NCBI RefSeq assembly: GCF_000719705.1
Contig: NZ_JOHO01000018.1
Coordinates: forward strand, 56,328 to 120,327
From: Streptomyces sp. NRRL S-350
GTDB lineage: Bacteria > Actinomycetota > Actinomycetes > Streptomycetales > Streptomycetaceae
Length of the DNA stretch: 64,000 nt
Direction of reading: 5' to 3'
Shown here: in pieces, positions 28,038-36,335 of the stretch
Layout of the letters: each line of letters begins with the position of its first letter
How positions within the stretch are numbered: the first letter of the stretch is position 1
Notes under the pieces: generated by a model
Seen by the model: only the letters and a program-made list of their open reading frames with translations
Databases searched by the model: none
What the model was told of the DNA's origin: nothing
Position numbers and translations under genes: made by a program

Positions 28038-30161
28038 TCAGCCCCGCTTCACCACCGGCCGCACCGGCGCCGCCGAGGCGTCGATCGCCGCCAGCGAGCG
28101 CCGCACCTGGTTGCGGTCCGTGGTGTACCAGAACTCGGGCATCGACGAGCGGAAGAAGCTTCCGTACCGCTTGGTCGCCACCCGCGGGTCCAGCACCGCC
28201 ACCACGCCCCGGTCGTCCGCCGCGCGCACCAGCCGGCCCGCGCCCTGCGCCATCAGCAGCGCCGCGTGCGTCGCCGCGACGGCCATGAAGCCGTTGCCGC
28301 CGCGCTGCTCGACGTCCTTCTGGCGGGCGCTCATCAGCGGGTCGTCCGGCCGCGGGAAGGGGATCCGGTCCATGACGACCAGCTGGCAGGCCGAACCGGG
28401 CACATCCACGCCCTGCCAGAGCGAGAGCGTGCCGAACAGGCAGGTGGTCGCGTCCGAGGCGAACTCGCGGATCAACTCGCCCAGGGTGTCCTCGCCCTGG
28501 AGCAGGATCCGGTGGTCGAGCCGCCCGCGCATGGCCTCGGCGGCCGTCTGGGCGCCGCGCATCGAGGAGAACAGGCCCAGCGTCCGCCCGCCGGCCGCGC
28601 CGATGAGCTCGGCCAACTCGTCCAGCATGTCCGGCCGTTCGGGATCGCGCCCGGGGTCGGCCAGGTGCTTGGCGACGTACAGGATGCCCTGCTTGGGGTA
28701 CTTGAACGGCGAGCCGACGTCGATCCCGCGCCAGTGCGGCACGGCGTCCTCGCCGAAGCCGGCCCCCGGGTTGTCCCCCGGCGTGCGGACGTCCGGCAGG
28801 CGCGTCTCGGAGGGCAGGCCGACGGAGGCGGCGACGCCGTTGAAGTCCCCGCCGAGCTTGAGGGTGGCCGAGGTGAGGACGACCGAGCGCTCCTTGTACA
28901 GCCCTTCGCGCAGCAGCCCGGACACGCTCAACGGGGCGACCCGCAGCGAGGCGGTGCCCAGCCCGAAGCGGTCGCTGCGCTCGATCCAGACGACGTCGTA
29001 CTCGGAGTCCTCCAGCAGCCGGTCGGCGGTCTCGTGCAGCGTCTCCGCCGAGGCCATCGCCTGCTTGCGGACGGCGTCCTCGTCGCTGAGCGCCTTGTCC
29101 CTGGTCTCGCCCAGCGAGGTGATCACCTGGCGGGCCGCGTCCCGGATCGCGGTGACGGCGTACGCCAGGTACTCCGGCAGCTCCTCGACCCGGCCGGGCT
29201 GGGCGGTCTCCATCAGCCCGTGGAAGTTCTCGGCGGCGGCCTGCAGGGCGTCGACGGCCTTCTCGTTGGCGAGCCGGGCGGCCCGCTTCACCGCCCGGTT
29301 GACCGCGCCGACGGTCAGCTCGGCGGTGGCCGCGCCGGTGACCCGGTTGACCAGTTCGTGCGCCTCGTCCACGATCAGCAGCCCGTGCTCGGGCAGCACC
29401 GGCGCGCCGTCGATCGCGTCGATGGCGAGCATCGCGTGGTTGGTGACCACGACGTCGGCCAGTTTGGCCCGCTCGCGCGCCTTCTCGGCGAAGCACTCCT
29501 GCCCGTACGCGCAGCGGCTGGCGCCGAGGCATTCCTTGGAGGTGACCGCGAGCTGGGCCCAGGCCTTGTCGGAGACGCCGGGGCTCAGGTCGTCGCGGTC
29601 GCCGGTGTCGGTCTCGTCGGCCCAGTCGCGCAGCCGCAGCACGTCCTGCCCGAGCTTGCCAGTGGGCCCGCCGAGCGCGTCCACCGGGTCGAACAGGCCC
29701 TCGCCCTCGTCGCTCGGGGTGCCCTCGTTGGCCCGGTGCAGGCACAGGTAGTTGGAGCGGCCCTTGAGCATCGCGAACAGCGGGCGGCGGCGCAGCACCG
29801 GGTGCAGCGCCTCGACGGTGCGCGGCAAGTCACGCTCCACCAGCTGGCGTTGCAGCGCCAGGGTGGCGGTGGCGACCACCACGCGGTCCCCGTGGGCGAG
29901 CGCGGGCACCAGGTAGGCCAGGGACTTCCCGGTGCCGGTGCCGGCCTGGACGAGCAGGTGCTCGCCGTTGTCGACGGCGTCGGCGACGGCTTCGGCCATC
30001 CGGGCCTGGCCGGGGCGTTCGACGCCGCCGACGGCCGTCACCGCGGCGTGCAGCAGCTCGGGGATCCGTGAGCGCGGAACGGCGACGGTTTCGTCGGCCT
30101 CGTCGCCGAGGTCCGCCGCCCGCTGGGATTCGGAGTCGTGGGGTTCGGAGTCGTTCGTCAT
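28038..30161 (-). CDS. dinG: DinG/XPD-type ATP-dependent DNA helicase
   Basis: A 707-residue superfamily 2 helicase, expected to unwind 5'-3' and resolve R-loops or DNA-repair intermediates. Walker A is AGTGTGKS near residue 75 and motif II is DEAH near 265 (LIVDEAHELVNRV). Four cysteines between these motifs (YLCLHR and the ECLGASRCAYGQECF cluster) form the expected iron-sulfur-cluster domain of XPD-like helicases. Later motifs include VLTSATL and the C-terminal MDRIPFPRPDDPL, with GAGRLVRAADDRG as motif VI. It starts 12 bases after the stop of the last siderophore gene on the same strand, so it may be transcribed from that operon or from an internal promoter. No SOS box is visible right in front of it. 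Confidence 0.92.
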   Translation of the reverse strand: MTNDSEPHDSESQRAADLGDEADETVAVPRSRIPELLHAAVTAVGGVERPGQARMAEAVADAVDNGEHLLVQAGTGTGKSLAYLVPALAHGDRVVVATATLALQRQLVERDLPRTVEALHPVLRRRPLFAMLKGRSNYLCLHRANEGTPSDEGEGLFDPVDALGGPTGKLGQDVLRLRDWADETDTGDRDDLSPGVSDKAWAQLAVTSKECLGASRCAYGQECFAEKARERAKLADVVVTNHAMLAIDAIDGAPVLPEHGLLIVDEAHELVNRVTGAATAELTVGAVNRAVKRAARLANEKAVDALQAAAENFHGLMETAQPGRVEELPEYLAYAVTAIRDAARQVITSLGETRDKALSDEDAVRKQAMASAETLHETADRLLEDSEYDVVWIERSDRFGLGTASLRVAPLSVSGLLREGLYKERSVVLTSATLKLGGDFNGVAASVGLPSETRLPDVRTPGDNPGAGFGEDAVPHWRGIDVGSPFKYPKQGILYVAKHLADPGRDPERPDMLDELAELIGAAGGRTLGLFSSMRGAQTAAEAMRGRLDHRILLQGEDTLGELIREFASDATTCLFGTLSLWQGVDVPGSACQLVVMDRIPFPRPDDPLMSARQKDVEQRGGNGFMAVAATHAALLMAQGAGRLVRAADDRGVVAVLDPRVATKRYGSFFRSSMPEFWYTTDRNQVRRSLAAIDASAAPVRPVVKRG

Positions 30162-30173
30162 GACCCTCCCAGC

Positions 30174-31997
30174 CTACGGGGCGGGGGTGACAATCCGGTC
30201 CCGTTGCGCGGGCAGCCGCACGTCCACGGCCACCAGCGCGTTCGGGACGGTCCCGAACCGGGCGGCGTGCGGGCGGTGCGGGCGGTCCTGGTAGCCGTCG
30301 AGGAGCAGCCGGTTGCGGTTGAGGCAGAGCCGGTCGATCCGGGGCCGGAACAGGTCGAACAGCTCGAAGCGTTCCTGCAGCTCGGGGAAGCGGGCCTGGT
30401 GGCGGAGGATCTCGGCGCGGAGCAGCGCCCAGAACCGGGCCTCCGGCAGTCCGGTCTGCGCCTCCAGCAGCGGCGCGAGGTAGCGGAAGACGCCGATGAA
30501 CAGCCCGGAGTGGATGAACTGGCAGAGCCCCTGCGGCGGTTCCCGCAGCAGCACGTCGGCCACCTCGCCCGGCAGGTCGCTCAGCTCGGGGAGGTCCTGC
30601 GCGCTGAGATTGACGTCGTCGACGAAGTCCTTGACCGCGAGCCGGGCCGGGGCGTCCCGCTCGTCGAAGACGACGATGGCGTTCTCGCCGTGCGGGGAGA
30701 AGACCAGCCCGTACCGGTAGAGGAAGTGCAGCAGCGGCGGCAGCATCGCGGCGAACAGCCGGCCGGTCCACTCGGCCGGGGTGAGGCCGGAGCGGGCGAT
30801 CAGTTCGGCGGCGAGCGCCCGCCCGTCGGAGCCGGTCTGCAGCAGGGCGGCGAGGGTGCGGGCGCGTTCCCCGGAGTCGAGGGCGGGGCCGAGCGGTTCC
30901 CGCCAGATCGCGCCCAGCAGTTCCTTGTACTGGTACGGCGCCTCGGGCATCTCCCCGTACAGGGGGTGGTCGACGGTGACGGAGGCGATCTCGCCGAGCA
31001 GGATCACCCGGCACTCGTCGCGCAGGAACGGGTCGGCGTCACGGATCCCGTGCAGCCAGGCGGTGACGGCGGGGGCGGCGAGGGTGCGTTCGGTGGGCAG
31101 GCCGCGCCAGACCAGGGTGTTGAGGATCGACAGCGGCAGTTTGACGGTGCAGCGTTCGGGGTGGGCGGTGTTGAAGAAGGTGCGGATGGACTGCTGGGGC
31201 AGCCGTGGGTCGCCGTCCGAGGGCAGCGGGACGATCTCTCCGGAGGCGATCCAGGGCGCGAACAGCGGCAGGATCGTCTCGTCCCACTGCCAGGGGTGGA
31301 CGGGCAGCAGCAGGTAGTCGTCGGCGTCCGGGCCGAGCGCGGCGCGCAGCGCGTCCACGTCGTCCAGCTCGCGGGCGTACAGCTGCTCGGGCCGTTCCAG
31401 GCCTGGCACGCCGCGGTACTCGGCGAGCCGGCGGTGGACGGCGATCCAGGGCAGCGGGCGGGGGCTGCGGGCCTCCGGGGCCCAGCGGGCGGCGTCACCG
31501 GCGGAGAAGCCGATCCGGCCCTTGTTGGGGACGATCCAGGGGTGGCCGCCCTGCCGGCCCTCCAGTGCGGCGTGGTCGAGGTCGGCGAGTTCGGCGGCGG
31601 TGAGCGCGGTGGCGAGCTGGCGGGCGTCGGCGGTCAGGGTGGCGGAGAGCTCGCGGATCAGGTGGGCGGTGGTCTCGCCGCGCATCCCGAGGGTCTGCCG
31701 GGCGTACGGGAGGAAGCGCAGCGGGTCCAGGCCGTCCGGTTCGGAGCAGCGGATGGACTCCGGGTCGACCTGCCAGCCGTCGTAGGCGCCGCGCCGGGCG
31801 GTGAAGCGGTAGTCGAGGCCGGGCAGCGGGAGCAGGTACTCGCCGGGCACGGCTCCGGGGAGTGGTTTGAGCAGCTCCTCGTAGGCGAACTCGCCGAGCA
31901 TCTTGGCCAGCAGGGCGCGGCCGGCCCGCTGCCAGTGCCCGGCGGTGAGGTGCGGGGGCAGGTGGAGGGGCGGTTCAGCGGCCGACTGTTGCGGCAC
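30174..31997 (-). CDS. NIS siderophore synthetase, IucC/DesD-type
   Basis: A 607-residue IucA/IucC-family enzyme that condenses carboxylic acids with amines or hydroxamates by an acyl-adenylate. The family signatures GHPWIVPNKGRIGFS near residue 145, LPVHPWQWDE near 235, and TVKLPLSILNTLVWRGL near 290 are all present. The C-terminal FhuF-like iron-reductase segment includes RLCLNRNRLLLDGY. These blocks resemble type C synthetases such as DesD and IucC. Its start overlaps the end of the hydroxylase gene by 23 bases, making it the fourth gene of the siderophore operon. It probably carries out the final coupling step. Confidence 0.9.
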   Translation of the reverse strand: MPQQSAAEPPLHLPPHLTAGHWQRAGRALLAKMLGEFAYEELLKPLPGAVPGEYLLPLPGLDYRFTARRGAYDGWQVDPESIRCSEPDGLDPLRFLPYARQTLGMRGETTAHLIRELSATLTADARQLATALTAAELADLDHAALEGRQGGHPWIVPNKGRIGFSAGDAARWAPEARSPRPLPWIAVHRRLAEYRGVPGLERPEQLYARELDDVDALRAALGPDADDYLLLPVHPWQWDETILPLFAPWIASGEIVPLPSDGDPRLPQQSIRTFFNTAHPERCTVKLPLSILNTLVWRGLPTERTLAAPAVTAWLHGIRDADPFLRDECRVILLGEIASVTVDHPLYGEMPEAPYQYKELLGAIWREPLGPALDSGERARTLAALLQTGSDGRALAAELIARSGLTPAEWTGRLFAAMLPPLLHFLYRYGLVFSPHGENAIVVFDERDAPARLAVKDFVDDVNLSAQDLPELSDLPGEVADVLLREPPQGLCQFIHSGLFIGVFRYLAPLLEAQTGLPEARFWALLRAEILRHQARFPELQERFELFDLFRPRIDRLCLNRNRLLLDGYQDRPHRPHAARFGTVPNALVAVDVRLPAQRDRIVTPAP

Positions 31998-33390
31998 GGG
32001 TCAGCTCCTGGGGGCGGGGGAGGACGGGGGTCTGCTCGAAGGGGGTGGAGGCGGGGGCGGGTGGCGGTGCGAAGCCGGTCCAGGCGGTGCGGCCGGGCAG
32101 CCGGTGGACGGTCCGGCCGGTGACGGCATTGAGGATCACGGCGGCCCGGTGGGCGCCGAGCCCGAGGTCGGGCGTGCCGACGCCGTGGGTGTGCAGTTCG
32201 GCGTTCTGGACGTAGAGGCCGCCGGCGAGGCCCGGCCGGGTGGCGACCCGGTGGTCGAGGTCGACGCGGTAGCGCCCGGCCTCGTCCCAGTCGATCAGGG
32301 GGGCGAGGGGCTCCAGCGCGGCCGGGCGGGCGGCCCGGTAGCCGGTGGCGAGCACCACGGCCTCGGTCCGCAGCACGTGCTCGGCACCGGAGTCGGTGTG
32401 CCGGCAGCGCAGTTCGAGGCCGCCGCACGGTCCGGGCCGGGCGTCGGTGACGGCGGTGCCGGGGGTGATCTCGACCGGGGCGGTGTCGATCGGGCGGCCG
32501 ATGGTGCGCTCGTAGAGGTGGTCGTGGATCTCGGCGAGGGTCTCGGCGCTGGCGGCCTTGTGCAGTTGCCACTGGGCGTCGACCAGGGTGTCCCGGACGG
32601 GCCCGGGCAGGCTGTGGAAGTAGCGGGTGTAGTCGGGGGTGAAGTGCTCCAGGCCGAGCTTGGAGTACTCCATGGGTGCGAGGGCGCGGCTGCGGGTGAG
32701 CCAGCGCAGCCGGACGCCGTCGTCACCGTGCCGCCGGAGCAGGTCGAGGAAGACCTCGGCGCCGGACTGCCCGCTGCCGACGACGGTGACGTCCCGGGCG
32801 CCGGTCAGGTCGGCGCGGCGGTCGAGGTAGTCGGCGGAGTGGAAGGCGCGCGGGTGGCCCGCGAGGGGGGCGAAGGCCTCGGGCAGCACGGGCCGGGTGC
32901 CGACGCCGAGGGCGAGGTTGCGGGCCCGTACGAAGGAGCGGCGCCCGGTCGCGGTGTCGGTCAGCTCGGCGCGGTAGCACGGGCCGTCCTCCGCTGTCGG
33001 CGCCCAGTGCAGGGCGGTGACCTCGGTGCCGAAGCGGCAGTTGGCCAGCCGCTCGGCGGCCCAGCGGCAGTAGTGGTCGTACTCGCGGCGCGGCAGTTGG
33101 AAGCGCTCGGCGAAGTAGAACGGGAACAGCCGCTCCTGGTCGCGCAGGTAGTTGAGGAAGGACCACGGGTTGGTCGGGTCCACCAGGGAGACCAGGTCGG
33201 CGAGGAACGGCACCTGCATCCGGGCCCCGTCCACCAGCATCCCGTGGTGCCAGCGGAACTCCGGGCGCTGGTCGCAGAAGAGGGTGCGCAGGCCGGGGAC
33301 GGGTTCGGCGAGCGCGGCGAGCGAGAGGTTGAACGGGCCGATGCCGACGCCGAGCAGGTCGTACGGCGGCGGGGAGGCTGGGGTATCCAC
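31975..33390 (-). CDS. Lysine/ornithine/diamine N-hydroxylase (IucD/DesB-type)
   Basis: A 471-residue flavin monooxygenase that N-hydroxylates the side-chain amine used to build hydroxamates. The FAD motif is GVGIGPFNLSLAALAE at residues ~15-30, preceded by a hydrophobic strand. The NADPH motif GSGQSGAEVFLDLL is near residue 205. The C-terminal ATGYR motif and LYVQNAELHTHGVG are typical of the IucD family. A C-terminal Pro-rich tail of ~40 residues follows. Substrate (lysine, ornithine or a diamine) cannot be decided by motif reading; no decarboxylase gene is in the operon. It follows the acetyltransferase gene after 7 bases. Confidence 0.88.
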   Translation of the reverse strand: MDTPASPPPYDLLGVGIGPFNLSLAALAEPVPGLRTLFCDQRPEFRWHHGMLVDGARMQVPFLADLVSLVDPTNPWSFLNYLRDQERLFPFYFAERFQLPRREYDHYCRWAAERLANCRFGTEVTALHWAPTAEDGPCYRAELTDTATGRRSFVRARNLALGVGTRPVLPEAFAPLAGHPRAFHSADYLDRRADLTGARDVTVVGSGQSGAEVFLDLLRRHGDDGVRLRWLTRSRALAPMEYSKLGLEHFTPDYTRYFHSLPGPVRDTLVDAQWQLHKAASAETLAEIHDHLYERTIGRPIDTAPVEITPGTAVTDARPGPCGGLELRCRHTDSGAEHVLRTEAVVLATGYRAARPAALEPLAPLIDWDEAGRYRVDLDHRVATRPGLAGGLYVQNAELHTHGVGTPDLGLGAHRAAVILNAVTGRTVHRLPGRTAWTGFAPPPAPASTPFEQTPVLPRPQELTRAATVGR

Positions 33391-33397
33391 GGGTGTC

Positions 33398-34114
33398 CTA
33401 GGCGGGGTCGGGGCCAGGCGGGGCCGGAGCCGGGCGGGGCCGGGCAGCGGGGCCGGAGTCGGGCGGAGCCGGGGCTGGGCAGCGCCGGTGCTGGGCTGGG
33501 CCTGGCGGTGTCGGGACCGGCCGGGGTCGGGAGCGGGCCGGCAGCGGGGACGAGGCCGGCGGCCGGGCCCGGGTGCGCACCATCAGGGCGGCGCGCTTGC
33601 CGGGCAGGTCGAGTTCGCCGGCCGTCCGGAACCCGGCCCGTTCGAAGGCCCGGACCGAGCGGCGGTTGCGGACGTCCGGTTCGGCCACCACCCGTTCGCA
33701 GTGCGGGCGGCGGCGCAGGATCCGCTCCGCGAGGGCGGCCAGCAGGACGGCGCCCAGTCCCCGGCCCCGGCTGGCGGCGGGGCCGAGCAGCAGGTGGACG
33801 CCGGTGTCGTGCGGGCGGGCGGGGTAGTGGGCGGCCAGCGGGTCGAGGTCGGCGCGGTACACCTCCCAGTAGCTCATCGGCTCGCCGTCGAGCAGGCCGA
33901 GGCACGGGACGCTGCGGCCGTCGCCGTCCAGTTGGGCCCGCAGGTGCCCCTCGGTGCGCTCCGGCGGGCCGGCGAGCTCCCAGAAGGCGGCGACCTCGGG
34001 GTCGTTCATCCACCGGGCGAGCAGGCCCAGGTCGGCGGGCAGCCGGACCGGGCTGAGCTCGAACTCGCCGGCCGGGGTGGGGATCGCGCCCCACCCGGGC
34101 ACGTCGTCCTGCAT
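33398..34114 (-). CDS. IucB/DesC-type GNAT acyltransferase
   Basis: A 238-residue N-acyltransferase expected to acylate the hydroxylated amine. The IucB-like core includes LLARWMNDPEVAAFWEL, then GEPMSYWEVYRADLDPLA near residue 75, HLLLGPAASRGRGLGAVLL as the acetyl-CoA loop, and CERVVAEPDVRNRRSVRAFE with AGFRTAGELDLPGKRA at the end. The last ~60 residues are an Arg/Pro-rich tail encoded by degenerate GC repeats (33400-33540), unusual for the family. The start ATG overlaps the preceding stop as TGATG. The acyl group could be acetyl or succinyl. Confidence 0.85.
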   Translation of the reverse strand: MQDDVPGWGAIPTPAGEFELSPVRLPADLGLLARWMNDPEVAAFWELAGPPERTEGHLRAQLDGDGRSVPCLGLLDGEPMSYWEVYRADLDPLAAHYPARPHDTGVHLLLGPAASRGRGLGAVLLAALAERILRRRPHCERVVAEPDVRNRRSVRAFERAGFRTAGELDLPGKRAALMVRTRARPPASSPLPARSRPRPVPTPPGPAQHRRCPAPAPPDSGPAARPRPAPAPPGPDPA

Positions 34115-35925
34115 CAGGCACCCGCCACCGGGTTGGGGATGTCCACGTACACGGACTGGGTGGCGACCGGGCCGACCAGCTCGTCCAGGCCGTTGATCCG
34201 GGTGAGCAGGTTGGCCTTGCAGGGCAGGGTGGGCGCGTCCAGCAGCAGCGCGGGCAGCGCCGAGCCGGTGGCGGCGGCGGCCGGTCCGGCCAGGAACCGC
34301 CGCAGCGCGGCCAACAGCACGGTCTCGTCGGCAAGTTGCTGCGAGCCGAGGGCGCCGATCAGGCCGAGGACGTGGTTGATGCCGAGGTAGTAGGCGAAGT
34401 GGTGGTCGATCACCGGGTCGGGCAGGAAGGTGTCGCTGTCGGCGCCGAGCCCGGGCAGCCGGGCGGTGAGCCGGCCGGCGGCGCTCTCCCGGTAGTAGTA
34501 GCCCTGGTTGTCGCGGTAGCGGCCGCCGTTGGGCCAGCCTTCGGCGTCCAGCAGGACCAGGCTGTTCTGCTGGTGCGCCTCCAGTGCGATGCCGGCCCGG
34601 CCGTCCAGCCAGAGGATGGGCAGCACGACCGCGTCGAGGTAGCGCAGGAACCATTCGGCGGCCACGGTCGACAGCGGGCGGCCGCAGCGCGCGGCGAGCG
34701 CCCGCAGGAGGTCGCCGAGCCGGGAGGGCACGGTGTCGCCGGTGCCGAGGGGCTGTTCGGCGACCAGCCCGGCGACGCACAGCACGCGCTCGGCGGGGGC
34801 GAAGGGCTGTGCGCGCAGCACGGTGTCGAATCCGCCCGGGTCGCCGAGCGCGGGGTGGTCGACGCCGATCCAGGCCGGGTCGCGGACGATGTCGAAGCCC
34901 GGGTGGGCGGCCCGCCACTCGGCGGCCAGTCCGCCCTCCAGCAGCCGGTGCATCTCCAGGCCTCGGTGCAGTTCCTTGCGGAGGTTCTCCCGGCGGGAGT
35001 TGGTGATCCGCAGGCCGAGCGAGAGCTTGAGCATCCACGGGGTGCCGGGCCGGTAGACGGTGCGCACCGAGGAGGTGGGGTGCCAGGGTTCGCCGGCCGG
35101 GCCGAGGTCGTGCAGCAGTCCGTCGGCGAGCAGGGAGGCGACGGCCGGGCGGTGGGCGAGTTCGCGGGCCTGCCAGGGGTGCAGCGGCAGGGCGGCGGTG
35201 CCGGGGGGCAGCGCGAGGTCGCCGCCGAGCAGTCCGGCGGTGAGCTGCTCGGCGCCCCGGGCGGCGGCGGAGCCCGCGGCGAGCAGTGCGCGGTCCACGG
35301 CGTACCAGTGGAGCTGGAAGGAGCCGTGCAGTTCGGGCGAGTAGGCGGCGCTCTGGGCCGGCCCGAGGCCGTCGCGGCTCTTCGGGGTGGGGTGCAGCGG
35401 GTGGCCGAGCAGCAGGGACTGCTCGGCGGCGAGGAACCGGGAGCGCTCCGGCCCGCCGGGCTCGGGGGCGGTGCGGCGGTGCGCGAGGATCTCGGCGGTG
35501 CGGACGACCGAGTCGGCGACCCGGGCGGCGAGGTCGGCGACCTGTCCGGGGTCGGGCCGGTCGGCGGCCGCGGCGGCGAGCAGCGCGGCGGCGGTGACGG
35601 CGTCCACGGGGGCGGCGCAGCCCTCGTCCGCGGCGGTTCCGCCGGCCGCGAGGGTGGCGGGGCCGAAGCGGTGCCAGCCGCCGGGCGACCAGTAGCGGAC
35701 GGGGGCGGTGAGCCGGGCGGCGCCGCCGAGGACGGCGATCCGCAGCCGCCCGTCCGGGCCGGGGCGGGCGCCGGTCTCCCGGGTCCAGCAGCGCAACAGG
35801 GCTTCCAGCGCGGCCTGTTCGGCGGCGATGGCCGGGTCGGGGTGCAGCAGCGGGTCGGGCTCGGCGGCGGTCCGCGGCACGGACAGCGGCGGCGCGGGCG
35901 GGGCTCCGGTGAGGGCGGTGCTCAA
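34114..35925 (-). CDS. NIS siderophore synthetase, IucA-type
   Basis: A 603-residue IucA/IucC-family synthetase, first gene of the siderophore operon. The conserved ATP/substrate block reads GHPLHPTPKSRDGL near residue 175, ALPLHPWQARE near 245, the TSSVRTV region near 285, and KLSLGLRITNSRRENL near 305. The metal/FhuF-like C-terminal part has LEAHQQNSLVLLD and a YYYRES segment. A type A-like enzyme would start by joining citrate with a hydroxamate amine. The start at 35925 lies 79 bases from an iron box, supporting DmdR/IdeR-type repression. Two synthetases in one operon point to a citrate-hydroxamate product rather than desferrioxamine. Confidence 0.9.
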   Translation of the reverse strand: MSTALTGAPPAPPLSVPRTAAEPDPLLHPDPAIAAEQAALEALLRCWTRETGARPGPDGRLRIAVLGGAARLTAPVRYWSPGGWHRFGPATLAAGGTAADEGCAAPVDAVTAAALLAAAAADRPDPGQVADLAARVADSVVRTAEILAHRRTAPEPGGPERSRFLAAEQSLLLGHPLHPTPKSRDGLGPAQSAAYSPELHGSFQLHWYAVDRALLAAGSAAARGAEQLTAGLLGGDLALPPGTAALPLHPWQARELAHRPAVASLLADGLLHDLGPAGEPWHPTSSVRTVYRPGTPWMLKLSLGLRITNSRRENLRKELHRGLEMHRLLEGGLAAEWRAAHPGFDIVRDPAWIGVDHPALGDPGGFDTVLRAQPFAPAERVLCVAGLVAEQPLGTGDTVPSRLGDLLRALAARCGRPLSTVAAEWFLRYLDAVVLPILWLDGRAGIALEAHQQNSLVLLDAEGWPNGGRYRDNQGYYYRESAAGRLTARLPGLGADSDTFLPDPVIDHHFAYYLGINHVLGLIGALGSQQLADETVLLAALRRFLAGPAAAATGSALPALLLDAPTLPCKANLLTRINGLDELVGPVATQSVYVDIPNPVAGA

Positions 35926-36335
35926 GGCTGCTCCTTGGGACGCGTGGGGGTGCCGACGCGCACGGGTCGGAGGGGGGAACCGGCGGGCGCTCGTGCCGTC
36001 GCGTCAGGTAAGGGTTACCTATCCCTGACGGGTGATCACAAGGACGGCTCACTCGTCCGGGTGAAGATCGGTGATTGTCCACCGCCACCGCGGGAGGCCC
36101 TGCTGTGCCAACGAGCCGAACGCGTCCGCGTCACGGATCGGTGACCTCCGGCCGGCTGCGGAACCCGGGGGGCGGGCACGGCCGTCCTCGTCGGCGATGG
36201 GAGACTCCGGGGCGGCGAGCGGCCGTGCCGCGCACCGCCCGAGCACCGGTCGAAGCACCGACCGGGCGGACACGGACCGCCCGAACCACAGACCGCCCGA
36301 GCACAGACCGCCCGAGCACAGGGGGAAGCGCACAG
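35926..36335. other. Divergent control region: siderophore operon and protease genes
   Basis: No gene is supported in these 410 bases. The leftmost ~100 bases carry the iron box and presumed promoter of the siderophore operon. From 36255 to 36320 there are short CCGCCCGAGCACAGA-like repeats just upstream of the first protease lipoprotein, ending in an AGGGGGA ribosome binding site. Confidence 0.6.
36004..36022 (-). promoter_or_regulatory. Iron box (DmdR/IdeR operator)
   Basis: TCAGGTAAGGGTTACCTAT contains the perfect inverted repeat AGGTAA-N3-TTACCT and closely matches the actinobacterial iron-box consensus TTAGGTTAGGCTAACCTAA. It lies 79 bases upstream of the first synthetase gene. A longer CGTCAGG/CCTGACG inverted pair flanks it (36002-36030). 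Confidence 0.88.

Noticed and set aside
30174..35925. Desferrioxamine (desABCD) cluster
   Set aside because: There are two synthetases and no PLP-dependent decarboxylase gene between the iron box and the end of the operon.
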